Positions 17,223 through 25,750 of a stretch of 32,834 nucleotides of DNA are shown here, one piece after another; position 1 is the stretch's first letter, and each line of letters begins with the position of its first letter. Location of the stretch: assembly GCA_945862315.1 (NCBI GenBank), contig CAMAXW010000038.1, positions 1 to 32,834 on the forward strand, in the 5' to 3' direction. The translations under genes were made by a program, and so were the position numbers. Below the pieces are notes generated by a model. It saw only the letters and a list, made by a program, of their open reading frames with translations, had not been told where the DNA came from and did no database searches. The stretch is from Klebsiella pneumoniae (GTDB lineage Bacteria; Pseudomonadota; Gammaproteobacteria; Ga0077536).

Positions 17223-17507
17223 ATGCCGCAGGCACGTTGGAACGGGGTGGTCATCGCAGCGTCGGATCACTGCGAAGTGGTGGAGGGCAATCTCTATTTC
17301 CCCGCCGCCGCGCTCAATCGGGATTACGTTCAACCCAGCGACACCCACACCGTGTGCGGCTGGAAAGGTACCGCCAGCTATTACGATGTGGTGGTCAACG
17401 GCGCGGTTAATCGTGACGCCTGTTGGTACTACCCGCAGAGCAAAGCCGAAGCCAAGCACATCGAAGGCTATGTGGCTTTTTGGCGTGGCGTGGAGGTCAC
17501 GGCCTAA
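17223..17507 (+). CDS. DUF427 domain-containing protein
   Basis: This 94-aa protein matches the DUF427 family of small beta-rich proteins of unknown function. The family signature is the central TVCGWKGTASYYDV stretch, and the protein ends in SKAEAKHIEGYVAFWRGVEV. The ATG at 17223 has an AAAGGAG ribosome-binding site 6 nt upstream, a strong translation signal. The stop overlaps the stop of convergent hemH by 3-4 bp, with no terminator between. Nothing in the context assigns a role. Confidence 0.9.
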   Translation: MPQARWNGVVIAASDHCEVVEGNLYFPAAALNRDYVQPSDTHTVCGWKGTASYYDVVVNGAVNRDACWYYPQSKAEAKHIEGYVAFWRGVEVTA

Positions 17508-18589
17508 GCATTGGCACCGAGTGCCTGCGCCCGGGTGCAGGCGCCGGTTGTGGCGCTATTCTGGGTATCCCAACCCTGAGTATGCCGCACCACTAGGCCC
17601 GCGAGGGCTTTGATGTGATCCGCGCGCACGTTCAACGCCGGGATGTAGCGCAGCTCGCGGCCGCCAGCGGCCTCGAACAACTCGCGATATTGAACGGCGA
17701 TTTCCTCGAGGGTTTCCAGACAATCTGCGGCGAAGCCGGGACACACGACGTCAATGGTGCCCACGCCTTCGCGCGCTAGTTGTCCGAGCGTGATGTCGGT
17801 GTAGGGTTCTAGCCACTTTTCGCGCCCAAACCGCGACTGAAAAGTAATGAGCCACTCCGTGGGGCCTAAGCCTAGACGCTGCGCGAGGAGGCGGGCCGTC
17901 GCCTGACAATGGCAAAAATAGGGGTCTCCCGCCAAAAAATATCGCCGCGGAATGCCGTGAAAGGAAATCATCAAGCGTTCGCCGCTGCCGTGGCGCGCGC
18001 GAAATTCCCGCACGCTGGCGGCCAGCGCGTCTAGGTAGGCATCGTCGGTGTGGTAGTCCATCACCGTGCGCAGGCTAGGCACCCAACGCCATTGGCGTAA
18101 TTCGGCAGTCACCGCATCTATCACCGAAGCCGTGGAGGGCGCCGAGTACTGGGGGTAGAGCGGTAACACGAGCAGGTGTCTAATATTCGCCGCGGCCAAT
18201 TCGCGCAGTCCGCTGGCGATGGAGGGTTGGCCGTAACGCATGCCTAAGGCCACTTTGAACTGGCCAGGGGCTACCCCCTCTAGATGTTCGGCGAGGGCGG
18301 TGCGTTGCGCCTGCGAATTGACCATCAACGGCGAGCCTTCAGCACCCCAGATTTTAGCGTAAGCCCGCGCTGACCGGCGCGGCCGAATATTTAAAATCAC
18401 GCCGTGGAGAATAGGCATCCACAGCAGGCGGGGCAGTTCTATGACGCGCGGGTCGGCTAAAAATTCTGCCAAATAAGTGCGCACGGCGCTCGCCGTCGGC
18501 GCCTGCGGGGTGCCCAAATTACACAATAAAACACCCAGCGGGGTGGCTGACTCATGCGCAAAATTGGTGGTGCCACGATACTTCGCCAT
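17504..18589 (-). CDS. hemH: Ferrochelatase HemH
   Basis: HemH inserts Fe2+ into protoporphyrin IX, the last step of protoheme synthesis. The 361-aa protein begins the family region with GVLLCNLGTPQAPTASAVR and shows LPLYPQYSAPSTAS, the metal-handling histidine H211 in ISFHGIPRRY, QSRFGREKWLEPYT and CPGFAADCLETLEEI with the conserved acidic residues. The ATG at 18587-18589 has AGGAGC 8 nt upstream. Three cysteines (CHCQ, CPGF) are visible, but I cannot say whether they form a [2Fe-2S] site. Gene is convergent with DUF427 and divergent from the cupin gene. Confidence 0.96.
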   Translation of the reverse strand: MAKYRGTTNFAHESATPLGVLLCNLGTPQAPTASAVRTYLAEFLADPRVIELPRLLWMPILHGVILNIRPRRSARAYAKIWGAEGSPLMVNSQAQRTALAEHLEGVAPGQFKVALGMRYGQPSIASGLRELAAANIRHLLVLPLYPQYSAPSTASVIDAVTAELRQWRWVPSLRTVMDYHTDDAYLDALAASVREFRARHGSGERLMISFHGIPRRYFLAGDPYFCHCQATARLLAQRLGLGPTEWLITFQSRFGREKWLEPYTDITLGQLAREGVGTIDVVCPGFAADCLETLEEIAVQYRELFEAAGGRELRYIPALNVRADHIKALAGLVVRHTQGWDTQNSATTGACTRAQALGANA

Positions 18590-18663
18590 CTGCGATATGC
18601 TCCTGTCTTGGCGACCCGCGCCACGCGTTGTGGCACAGGGGCCTAATGGTCGAGGTCGATGTC

Positions 18664-19023
18664 ATGCTAATTAAACACGCCGCGCAAGTGCCGGCCTTCA
18701 TTGCCAACGATGGCTGCCTCCTGCGCGAACTTTTGCACCCCGCGCACGGGGACTGCCAGCTCGAGTACTCGCTCGCACTGGCCGAAGTCGCGGTGGGAGC
18801 GGCCACTTATCGACATCGCTTGGCACAAACGGAAGTTTATTTCATTGTCGCTGGTGAGGGCGAACTGCACGTTGACGCGCTGTCTTCGCGGCTCGTCACG
18901 GGCGACACCGCACTCATCCCGGCCGGTGCCGAGCAGTGGATCGAAAATTGCGGCAGCGAGGTGCTGAGATTCTTGGCCATCGTCGCGCCGCCATGGTCCG
19001 CCGCAGATGACCAGCGCACCTAG
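18664..19023 (+). CDS. Cupin domain-containing protein
   Basis: This 119-aa single-domain cupin has the two short motifs of the fold: YRHRLAQTEVYFIVAGEGEL (motif 1; only one of the two usual histidines of HxH is kept, the glutamate is present) and GDTALIPAGAEQWIENCG (motif 2, P-G turn; the usual histidine is replaced). Metal binding is therefore doubtful. Substrate unknown. The start ATG at 18664 is preceded by GAGGT 7 nt upstream; ATG 18646 is an alternative. The stop lies 6 bp from the convergent ABC permease stop. Confidence 0.82.
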   Translation: MLIKHAAQVPAFIANDGCLLRELLHPAHGDCQLEYSLALAEVAVGAATYRHRLAQTEVYFIVAGEGELHVDALSSRLVTGDTALIPAGAEQWIENCGSEVLRFLAIVAPPWSAADDQRT

Positions 19024-19029
19024 CGCCGG

Positions 19030-21540
19030 TTAGAGTTTGCGCAACGCGCTGCTGACGGGTTCGCGCAGCGCGCTAATCACCGCATATAGCCCCACCGCCA
19101 CTATCCCCGTCAGCCCGGCCAGCATTCCCCAGCCGATGACGGCGGGTTGTAGGGTGTAGTCGATATGCAGCACTTTGCGCGCAATGATCCAACCGCCAAA
19201 GCCCGCGCCCAGCCCCCCAATGAGTCCCGCACAGGCCCCCAGCGCGGCGAATTCAATCGCCACCGCGCTAGCGATGAGCCGGCGTGGTGCGCCCAGCGTC
19301 TTGAGGATGACGGCGTCGTAAATGCGTTCGGATTGGGTTGCCCGGAGTGCGGCGATCAGCACAATAACGCCGGCCGCGAGCGTAAAAAGAAACACAAACT
19401 GCACGGCGTCCACCACCCGCGACATGATGCCGCGCACTTGGGTGAGCACCGCGCCGACATCGATAACCGTGATGTTAGGAAACTCGGCCACGAGTTCGCG
19501 CAGCAGGGTTGGATGAGCCGGCGGGAGCCGGAAACTCGTGATAAAGGTGGCCGGTTGGCTGCCTAATAAACTCACCGGGGAGACCACAAAGAAATTCACT
19601 CGCATGGAATCCCACGCGACTTCCCGCAGGTTGGTTACGTTGGCTTCTATCGCTTGGTCGGCAATGCTAAAACGCAGCACGTCGCCAATTTTGATGCCCA
19701 GTTGCTTGGCCAATTCCACTTCAACCGAGAACTGCGGACTGGCCGATTCGCCCCAGAAACTGCCGGCCACAACGCGATTGTCGGCGCGCACTTCGTTGGT
19801 CCAAGACAGATTGAATTCGCGATCTACCAGCCGTTTTGCGCGCGGATCGGGATAGTCATCAGGGCTAACCTGTCGCCCCCCAATCGCGACCAAGCGCCCT
19901 CGAACCATGGGGTAGAGCGCGGTCTCCGGTAATTGATGGCGGCTCAAAAAGGCTTTTAGTGCGACCACTTGCGCGGGCTGAATGTTGACCAAAAATTGGT
20001 CTGGGGTGTTGGCGGGTAGCGTTTCTTGCCAACGCACCAGGAGGTCGGTGCGGAGCAGACTCAGCAGCAACAGCGCCATGATCCCGAGCCCCAATGCGGT
20101 AATTTGCCACACGCTTTGGTGCTGTCGACGCGCGAGATTGGCGAGGCCAGAACGCCAAGCGATGCCTGCTTGACCACGTACCGCGCCTAGCAGGGCCACC
20201 AACCCGAAGCCGGCACCCGCCAGCAAGCACAACACCGCGCCGAAGCCAACGAGGGCCCAACCGGTGAGGTGCCAGTCGCCGCTGTCCCAAGGTGCGAGTA
20301 ACACCATCGCAACCAGCGCGTAGACCCCGCTCAGCAGCGGGCGCGTGCCCGGGACTTGGGTGTCTTGGCGCAGAATTCTCGCCGGAGGCACATTGCGCAG
20401 CGCCACGAGTGGGGCCAAGCCAAAGCCAGCCACCGCGATGACGCCGGCCACAAACCCGCGTGCCGCGCCAGTCCAGTCGGGCGGCGGGAGCACGCCTTGG
20501 GTCCAACCTCGCAGCGCGGTGGCAAGGATGTTTTGGGCGCCATAACCTAAGGCGGCACCGATTGCGGCGGCGGTAATCGCTAACAGCACCAGTTCGCCCA
20601 CCACCAAGAGGAGGATTTGGTTGCGGCTGGCGCCAAATGTTCGCAGCAGGGCCACGGTGTCCAGGCGTTCGCTGGCGTAGCTGCGCGCGGCCAGCAGAAT
20701 GGCAATGCCGGCCAGGGTGGTGGCCGTCAGCGCTGCCAGACCCAGAAATTGTTCCGCATGGGTGAGCGCGGCACGGATTTCTGGTCGTGCATCGGCGGGT
20801 GATACAAAACGGGCTTGGTGGTCGAGTGCTGCCTTGTTGCGAAACTCGGCGAGTGCCGCGCGTGGCCCAGCCAGCAACAAGCTGTGTTGCACCCGCGATC
20901 CGGGGCTAATCAGACGGGTTGCCGGGAGTGATTCAAGATTGATGAGGACCCGCGGCGCCAGCGAAAAAAACTCCCCCGCGCGGTCGGGTTCTAGGGTCAA
21001 CACACGGGTGATAGTGAAGCGCGCTTCGCCAATGCCAATAGTGGCGCCAAGCGCCACCCCGAGCAGGCCGGGTAGACGGGCATCGACCCAAGCCTCGCCC
21101 GGTGCGGGTAGGTCGAGGGCAATGTGGTCCGTGCCGTCCAGCGTGTCCCTCACCACTAAATTGCCGCGTAGGGGGTAGCCAGCAGCCACCGCTTTTAACT
21201 CGCTTAATTGCAGGTTTTCACCGGCGCTCAACATGGTGCGCAGCGCCAGAAAACGGGTGGTGCGTAGCCCCTGCGCGTGGGCAAGTTCGGTGAGTCTGGG
21301 GGCCAGCACTTCGCTGGAGACTACCGCCAGATCGGCCGCCAGCAGCGCGTGAGATTGCCCGTCTAGCGCGCTGCGTACGCGGGCGGTGAAGGTGCTGACG
21401 GCCGTGATGCTGGCCACGGCGACGATCACCGCCAGCCCGATCACCAAAAACTGCGCGCTGCGGAGGTCGCAGCGGAAAAAACGTCCGGCGAGCCGCAGCG
21501 TGGCAAGCGAGGATGTTGCCAGACCCGCAGCCTCAATCAT
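19030..21540 (-). CDS. ybbP: ABC transporter permease, FtsX/YbbP family
   Basis: This 836-aa integral membrane protein matches the YbbP class of large FtsX/MacB-type permeases. One N-terminal membrane helix (about 31-51) is followed by a large periplasmic domain, a block of membrane helices (about 270-440), a second periplasmic domain and C-terminal helices with the DAVILKTLGAPRRLI coupling segment. A matching VALLRTFGASRNQILL occurs in the first half, showing the internal duplication. The ATG overlaps the upstream ATPase stop by 4 nt. Such systems (YbbA-YbbP) are thought to act mechanically on envelope substrates or lipoproteins rather than as importers; the substrate here is unknown. Confidence 0.92.
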   Translation of the reverse strand: MIEAAGLATSSLATLRLAGRFFRCDLRSAQFLVIGLAVIVAVASITAVSTFTARVRSALDGQSHALLAADLAVVSSEVLAPRLTELAHAQGLRTTRFLALRTMLSAGENLQLSELKAVAAGYPLRGNLVVRDTLDGTDHIALDLPAPGEAWVDARLPGLLGVALGATIGIGEARFTITRVLTLEPDRAGEFFSLAPRVLINLESLPATRLISPGSRVQHSLLLAGPRAALAEFRNKAALDHQARFVSPADARPEIRAALTHAEQFLGLAALTATTLAGIAILLAARSYASERLDTVALLRTFGASRNQILLLVVGELVLLAITAAAIGAALGYGAQNILATALRGWTQGVLPPPDWTGAARGFVAGVIAVAGFGLAPLVALRNVPPARILRQDTQVPGTRPLLSGVYALVAMVLLAPWDSGDWHLTGWALVGFGAVLCLLAGAGFGLVALLGAVRGQAGIAWRSGLANLARRQHQSVWQITALGLGIMALLLLSLLRTDLLVRWQETLPANTPDQFLVNIQPAQVVALKAFLSRHQLPETALYPMVRGRLVAIGGRQVSPDDYPDPRAKRLVDREFNLSWTNEVRADNRVVAGSFWGESASPQFSVEVELAKQLGIKIGDVLRFSIADQAIEANVTNLREVAWDSMRVNFFVVSPVSLLGSQPATFITSFRLPPAHPTLLRELVAEFPNITVIDVGAVLTQVRGIMSRVVDAVQFVFLFTLAAGVIVLIAALRATQSERIYDAVILKTLGAPRRLIASAVAIEFAALGACAGLIGGLGAGFGGWIIARKVLHIDYTLQPAVIGWGMLAGLTGIVAVGLYAVISALREPVSSALRKL

Positions 21541-22208
21541 TCAACGAGCCGTCCCGCCGCCAAGCGCAGCGTGCGGGCGCAGCGCGCCGCCAAGCGCTCG
21601 TCGTGGGTAATGAGCACCAGGGTGGTGGCTTGCTGGGCATTGAGATCGAACAGCAGATCCGTCACCTGGCGTGCCGTGGTGGCATCCAGATTACCCGTCG
21701 GTTCATCGGCCAAAAGCAGGGCTGGCGCGGTACAGTAGGCCCGCGCCAGTGCGACGCGTTGTTGTTCGCCACCAGATAATTGGCGTGGATAGTGGTGCCA
21801 TCGGTCACCCAGTCCCACGGTATTGAGGATGGTTTGGGCGCGCGTTTGAGCGTCGTGGGCCCCCGCTAATTGCAGTGGCAGCAGCACATTTTCCAGGGCG
21901 GAAAACGCGGGTAGCAAATGAAACTGCTGGAAGACAAAACCCACTTTTTCGCGGCGCACACGGGCCCGCGCGTCTTCGTCGAGCTGCGAGAGATCCTCCC
22001 CGGCTAGCACGCAGCGCCCGCTGCTGGGAATTTCCAAGCCGGCCAGCAGGGCTAGCAGCGTTGATTTGCCGGAACCTGAGGTACCCACTACCGCAACGGT
22101 CTCGCCGCGTTGGATTTTGAAATTGATATCATCCAGTACGGTCAGTGGACCACTGGGACTGACAAATGATTTAGTGAGGTGTTCGGCGATGAGAATGGCG
22201 TTTGGCAT
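21537..22208 (-). CDS. ybbA: ABC transporter ATP-binding protein, LolD/YbbA family
   Basis: This 223-aa ATPase has Walker A GTSGSGKST (42-50), a Q-loop in GFVFQQFHLLPAFSALENV, the signature LSGGEQQRVALARA, Walker B LLLADEPTGNLD and the H-loop LITHDE. These place it in the MacB/LolD/YbbA group that pairs with FtsX-like permeases. It overlaps its permease by 4 nt, so the two subunits are translationally coupled. Its ATG at 22206-22208 lies inside the 5' end of divergent tesA. No strong ribosome-binding site is visible. The divergent ybbAP/tesA arrangement is also seen in E. coli. Confidence 0.95.
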   Translation of the reverse strand: MPNAILIAEHLTKSFVSPSGPLTVLDDINFKIQRGETVAVVGTSGSGKSTLLALLAGLEIPSSGRCVLAGEDLSQLDEDARARVRREKVGFVFQQFHLLPAFSALENVLLPLQLAGAHDAQTRAQTILNTVGLGDRWHHYPRQLSGGEQQRVALARAYCTAPALLLADEPTGNLDATTARQVTDLLFDLNAQQATTLVLITHDERLAARCARTLRLAAGRLVE

Positions 22209-22836
22209 CGTGCTGGGGCTGTTGACGTGGCTGACTTGTGGTACGAGTACGCTCGCGGCACCGCCACCGGTTTTGCTGGTGTTTGGCGATAGCTTGAGCG
22301 CGGGTTATGGCTTGCGGTCGGGAGAGGCTTGGCCGGTCTTGTTGCAAGCCCGGCTGGAAAGGTTGGGGCATCCGCAGCGCGTCGTCAACGCAAGTGTCAG
22401 CGGTGAAACCACCGCCGGCGGTGTGGCGCGGCTGCCGGCGCTGCTGCGCGAACACGAGCCCCGCGTGGTCGTGCTAGAACTAGGGGCCAACGATGGCCTG
22501 CGTGGCCTGCCGCTGGCGGCACTGCGCGCCAACCTGCGCACGTTGGTGGCAGCCATTCGCCACGCGGGTGCGGCGGTGGTGGTGTTGCCCATGCGGCTCC
22601 CACCCAACTATGGGCCGGCGTATGCCAGTGGTTTTGCGAACGCGTTTAGTGAGCTGCCGGGGCAAGATGCCGGTGTATCATTGACCCCTTTTTTCCTTCA
22701 AGACGTGGCGCTTAATCCAGCGCTGCTGCAAACCGACGGATTGCACCCCACGGCGCTGGCTCAGCCGATTATCTTGGATGCAATCTGGCCCGGAATTGCG
22801 GCCGTGCTCGAGGCGCCCCAACAGGTAAAGCAATGA
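22189..22836 (+). CDS. tesA: Periplasmic SGNH esterase / acyl-CoA thioesterase I TesA
   Basis: This 215-aa SGNH hydrolase hydrolyses thioesters, esters and lysophospholipids. Block I is FGDSLSAGYGL (nucleophile Ser35), block II NASVSGETTAGG, block III LGANDGLRG and block V DGLHPT with the catalytic Asp and His. A signal peptide (residues 1-24, ending STLAA) predicts periplasmic location, as for E. coli TesA. The start at 22189 has GAGGTG 7 nt upstream; ATG 22195 is an alternative. Both lie within the start of divergent ybbA. The stop overlaps the Nudix gene's ATG by 4 nt. Confidence 0.94.
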   Translation: MRMAFGIVLGLLTWLTCGTSTLAAPPPVLLVFGDSLSAGYGLRSGEAWPVLLQARLERLGHPQRVVNASVSGETTAGGVARLPALLREHEPRVVVLELGANDGLRGLPLAALRANLRTLVAAIRHAGAAVVVLPMRLPPNYGPAYASGFANAFSELPGQDAGVSLTPFFLQDVALNPALLQTDGLHPTALAQPIILDAIWPGIAAVLEAPQQVKQ

Positions 22837-23408
22837 AATTTTGTAGTCAATGTGGTGCCGGCGAGATGCACTGGCGGATTCCAGAGGGCGATAACCGGCC
22901 GCGGCATGTGTGCGGTCAGTGCCATGAGGTTTTTTATCAAAACCCCAAAATTGTCGTGGGCAGTATCCCGGAATGGGGGGACCAAATTTTATTATGCAAA
23001 CGGGCGATTCCTCCCCGTTATGGCTACTGGACCCTGCCCGCCGGGTTTATGGAAAACGCCGAAACGACGCAAGAGGCAGCAGCCCGAGAAACGTTAGAAG
23101 AAGCCAACGCTGAGGTCGAAATTCTCGAGCTCTACACGCTGATGAACATTCCGCATACCAGTCAGGTCTACTTGATGTACCGCGCGCGTTTGTTGAACCT
23201 CGATTTTAGCCCTGGCACGGAAAGCCTCGAGTGCGCGCTGTACCGCGAGGATGAGATCCCGTGGGACCAATTGGCCTTTCTCACGATTACCCACACGCTG
23301 CGACTTTTTTTTGAAGACCGGCGGCGGGCGAAATTTGGCACTCACGTCGGCGATATCGTCTACCAAGAACAGGCGGCCGCGTTTGTGCCGCGGCGGGATA
23401 AACCCTAA
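22833..23408 (+). CDS. Nudix hydrolase with N-terminal zinc ribbon
   Basis: This 191-aa protein couples a zinc ribbon (C4, C7, C27, C30) to a Nudix domain. The Nudix box spans 71-93 (GFMENAETTQEAAARETLEE then ANA): all glutamates of the REXXEE core are kept, and the final box glycine is replaced by asparagine. The zinc ribbon resembles the Nudix_N_2 type found in some ADP-ribose, FAD or NADH pyrophosphatases, so a dinucleotide substrate is likely but unproven. The ATG overlaps the tesA stop by 4 nt, indicating coupled translation. Confidence 0.88.
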   Translation: MKFCSQCGAGEMHWRIPEGDNRPRHVCGQCHEVFYQNPKIVVGSIPEWGDQILLCKRAIPPRYGYWTLPAGFMENAETTQEAAARETLEEANAEVEILELYTLMNIPHTSQVYLMYRARLLNLDFSPGTESLECALYREDEIPWDQLAFLTITHTLRLFFEDRRRAKFGTHVGDIVYQEQAAAFVPRRDKP

Positions 23409-23536
23409 GCCGTTTAAGCCCGGTGGGGGCGTGCGCGGTGCCAACTCAACGCGGCCCGCCCCAATTTTCAAGCCACCTCCGCCGCGCGACCTTGGCGGAT
23501 TAAACGAGCACCCGAGCGAGCAAACGAGAGCCACCC

Positions 23537-23881
23537 ATGAGCGAAAAAACGCTGTTTAGCCGAATCATCGAGCGCGAAATCCCGGCCGACATTCTGTACG
23601 AAGACGACTACTGCATCGCCTTCCGCGACATCAATCCACAGGCGCCGTTTCACGCGCTCGTGGTGCCGCGCAAAATTATTCCCAGATTGGTAGACGGGGC
23701 CGAGGAAGACGCCCTGTTGCTCGGCAGGTTGCTGTTGGCCGCCGCCGCAGTGGCGCGCAACCACGGCCACGGTGAGGCGTTTCGGCTGGCGGTTAATAAC
23801 GGTGAGGGCGCGGGGCAGACGGTGTTTCATCTGCATGTGCATGTTTTGGCGGGGCGGGCTTTGGGCTGGCCCCCAGGCTGA
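23537..23881 (+). CDS. HIT family protein (HINT-like nucleotide hydrolase)
   Basis: This 114-aa protein is a full-length HIT/HINT homologue. It starts TLFSRIIEREIPADILYEDD, continues with AFRDINPQAPFHALVVPRK, and ends with the histidine triad HLHVHV (H98, H100, H102), where the central residue is the nucleophile. HINT enzymes hydrolyse AMP-linked phosphoramidates. The roughly 130 nt between it and the Nudix gene hold no gene I can recognise. A strong hairpin with T-run follows the stop and separates it from rho. The E. coli equivalent would be HinT, but I leave the symbol open. Confidence 0.92.
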   Translation: MSEKTLFSRIIEREIPADILYEDDYCIAFRDINPQAPFHALVVPRKIIPRLVDGAEEDALLLGRLLLAAAAVARNHGHGEAFRLAVNNGEGAGQTVFHLHVHVLAGRALGWPPG

Positions 23882-23883
23882 AC

Positions 23884-23937
23884 TGCCGCCACAAGGCGCG
23901 CGCCGTGACGGCGGCCTTGTGGCGGTGGCGTTTTCTT
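23884..23937 (+). terminator. Strong intrinsic terminator between the HIT gene and rho
   Basis: A perfect 12-bp stem (23886-23897 with 23914-23925) extends by two wobble pairs and has a small CCG/CGG stem inside its loop. On the plus strand it is followed by TTTTCTT (23931-23937), a good terminator for the HIT gene. On the minus strand the same hairpin follows the rho stop but lacks a T-run, so it may only stabilise the rho mRNA end. Confidence 0.75.
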
Positions 23938-25192
23938 AACGCTTCATCGAATCGAAGAAATCGCTGTTGTTTTTAGTCGCTTTCAAGCGCTCCAGCAGGA
24001 ATTCCATCGCCGCGACTTCTTCCATCGGATGGAGCAGTTTGCGCAGGATCCACATTTTCTGAAGTTCTTCCGGGTGGGTGAGCAGTTCTTCGCGCCGCGT
24101 GCCGGAGCGATTGATGTTCACCGCCGGGAAAATGCGCCGCTCGCCAATTTTGCGGTCGAGGTGCACTTCCATATTGCCGGTGCCCTTGAACTCTTCGTAG
24201 ATCACATCGTCCATGCGCGAACCGGTATCCACTAGCGCCGTGGCCATGATGGTCAGGCTGCCGCCTTCTTCGATGTTACGGGCCGCGCCGAAAAAACGTT
24301 TGGGGCGCTGTAAGGCGTTGGCGTCTACGCCGCCGGTTAGCACCTTGCCCGACGCCGGCACCACGGTGTTATAGGCGCGCGCGAGGCGGGTGATGGAATC
24401 GAGCAGGATGACCACATCCCGTTTGTGCTCAACCAGTCGTTTGGCCTTGTCGATGACCATTTCCGCGACCTGGACGTGGCGGCTTGCCGGTTCATCGAAG
24501 GTGCTGGCGATGACTTCGCCACGCACCGAACGCTGCATTTCTGTGACTTCTTCTGGCCGCTCGTCGATGAGCAGCACAATCAGATAACACTCCGGGTGAT
24601 TGATGGCGACTGAGTGCGCAATGCTTTGCAGCATCATCGTTTTACCCGCCTTCGGTGGCGAGATGATGAGACCGCGTTGACCCTTGCCGATTGGCGCGAC
24701 CAAATCGATAACCCGTGGCGTTAGGTCTTCGGTGCTGCCGTTGCCGAGTTCGAGATTTAGCCGCTTATTGGGGAACAGCGGGGTGAGATTTTCGAACAGG
24801 ACTTTGTTCTTAGCGTTTTCTGGCGCTTCAAAATTGATATCGCCGACTTTTAACAGCGCGAAGTAGCGCTCGCCTTCTTTGGGCGGGCGAATTTTGCCGG
24901 AGATGGTATCGCCAGTACGCAAATTGAACCGGCGTATTTGGCTGGGCGAGACGTAAATGTCGTCTGGCCCGGCTAGGTACGAGCCGTCTCCCGAGCGGAG
25001 GAAGCCAAATCCGTCTTGAAGGATTTCCAGCACGCCATCGCCGGAGATGTCTTCGCCTTTTTTTGCCTGGGCTTTCAGAATGCCAAAGATGACATCTTGC
25101 TTGCGGGAGCGCGCAACGCCCTCCAAGCCAAGTTCATCGGCGAGGGCGATCAGTTCCGCGGCGGGTTTCTGCTTGAGGTCGGTCAGATTCAT
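23936..25192 (-). CDS. rho: Transcription termination factor Rho
   Basis: Rho is the hexameric RNA-dependent ATPase that terminates transcription at untranslated C-rich RNA. The 418-aa protein begins [20 protein letters not shown], has the OB-fold primary RNA-binding domain ([20 protein letters not shown]), the P-loop [10 protein letters not shown], Walker [17 protein letters not shown], and the R-loop/arginine-finger region ending in the usual C-terminus. Length is equal to the compact E. coli form (419 aa). Upstream lie a promoter candidate (25296-25324), a 5' leader with a 9-bp hairpin, and trxA on the same strand; trxA-rho adjacency is widely conserved. Confidence 0.97.
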   Translation of the reverse strand: MNLTDLKQKPAAELIALADELGLEGVARSRKQDVIFGILKAQAKKGEDISGDGVLEILQDGFGFLRSGDGSYLAGPDDIYVSPSQIRRFNLRTGDTISGKIRPPKEGERYFALLKVGDINFEAPENAKNKVLFENLTPLFPNKRLNLELGNGSTEDLTPRVIDLVAPIGKGQRGLIISPPKAGKTMMLQSIAHSVAINHPECYLIVLLIDERPEEVTEMQRSVRGEVIASTFDEPASRHVQVAEMVIDKAKRLVEHKRDVVILLDSITRLARAYNTVVPASGKVLTGGVDANALQRPKRFFGAARNIEEGGSLTIMATALVDTGSRMDDVIYEEFKGTGNMEVHLDRKIGERRIFPAVNINRSGTRREELLTHPEELQKMWILRKLLHPMEEVAAMEFLLERLKATKNNSDFFDSMKR

Positions 25193-25269
25193 GTGGTTTT
25201 GGAATCACAAGTTGGTGGCGCGCAAGGTGGCTGGCGCGCAGACGGGAGGTGGATTTGCTTAGGTGAGCG

Positions 25270-25293
25270 TGAAACGCCCAGAACGGCGTTTCA
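25270..25293 (-). promoter_or_regulatory. Hairpin at the start of the rho leader
   Basis: A perfect 9-bp stem (25270-25278 with 25285-25293, 6-nt loop) sits immediately downstream of the candidate rho -10 element, so it would form at or near the 5' end of the rho mRNA. No T-run follows on the minus strand. It could stabilise the leader or take part in rho autoregulation; function is inferred only from position. Confidence 0.4.
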
Positions 25294-25295
25294 GA

Positions 25296-25324
25296 TTTAT
25301 GCCGGCCGAAAGTAGCATGCTCAA
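25296..25324 (-). promoter_or_regulatory. Candidate sigma-70 promoter for rho
   Basis: On the minus strand TTGAGC (25319-25324) and CATAAA (25296-25301) are separated by exactly 17 nt; each matches consensus at 4 of 6 positions. The predicted start near 25289 gives a leader of about 97 nt before the rho ATG. It would let rho be expressed separately from trxA. Confidence 0.4.
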
Positions 25325-25394
25325 GTTGAGCCGTCTAGGCTCTATGGACGACTCGGTTATAGGGTTGTGGTCACGCGGCGCCTTAACGTGGCGA

Positions 25395-25724
25395 TTACAG
25401 GTGCCCTTCAATGAAGGCTTTGAGCTGCGATTTGGTCAACTGCCCGACGTGGGTAGCAACTACCGCGCCGCCTTTGAACAACATCAGGGCGGGTATGCCT
25501 CGGATGTTGTACTTCACGGTGGTGGCTTGGTTGGCATCGACATCGAGTTTGGCAACCGTGAGTTGCTCGTGATATTCGGCGGAAACCTCGTCTAGAATGG
25601 GGGCGATTGCGCGGCACGGGCCACACCATGCCGCCCAGTAGTCCACCAGCACGGGTTTCGTGGACTCGAGCACGTCTTGTGCAAATGAGCTGTCGGTGGT
25701 GTGCACAATATGCTGGCTGCTCAT
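25395..25724 (-). CDS. trxA: Thioredoxin TrxA
   Basis: This 109-aa classic thioredoxin reduces protein disulfides using electrons from thioredoxin reductase. It has the active site WCGPC (C34, C37) after VLVDYWAA, the buried KLDVD strand and the cis-proline loop GIPALMLF. Length matches E. coli TrxA. The start is the ATG at 25722-25724; GGAGA lies about 11 nt upstream, rather far. The gene is upstream of rho on the same strand and divergent from the lptM-like gene with only 26 bp between starts, so its promoter must overlap that neighbour. Confidence 0.96.
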   Translation of the reverse strand: MSSQHIVHTTDSSFAQDVLESTKPVLVDYWAAWCGPCRAIAPILDEVSAEYHEQLTVAKLDVDANQATTVKYNIRGIPALMLFKGGAVVATHVGQLTKSQLKAFIEGHL

Positions 25725-25750
25725 GAACGCAATAATCTCCAAAAAATACG

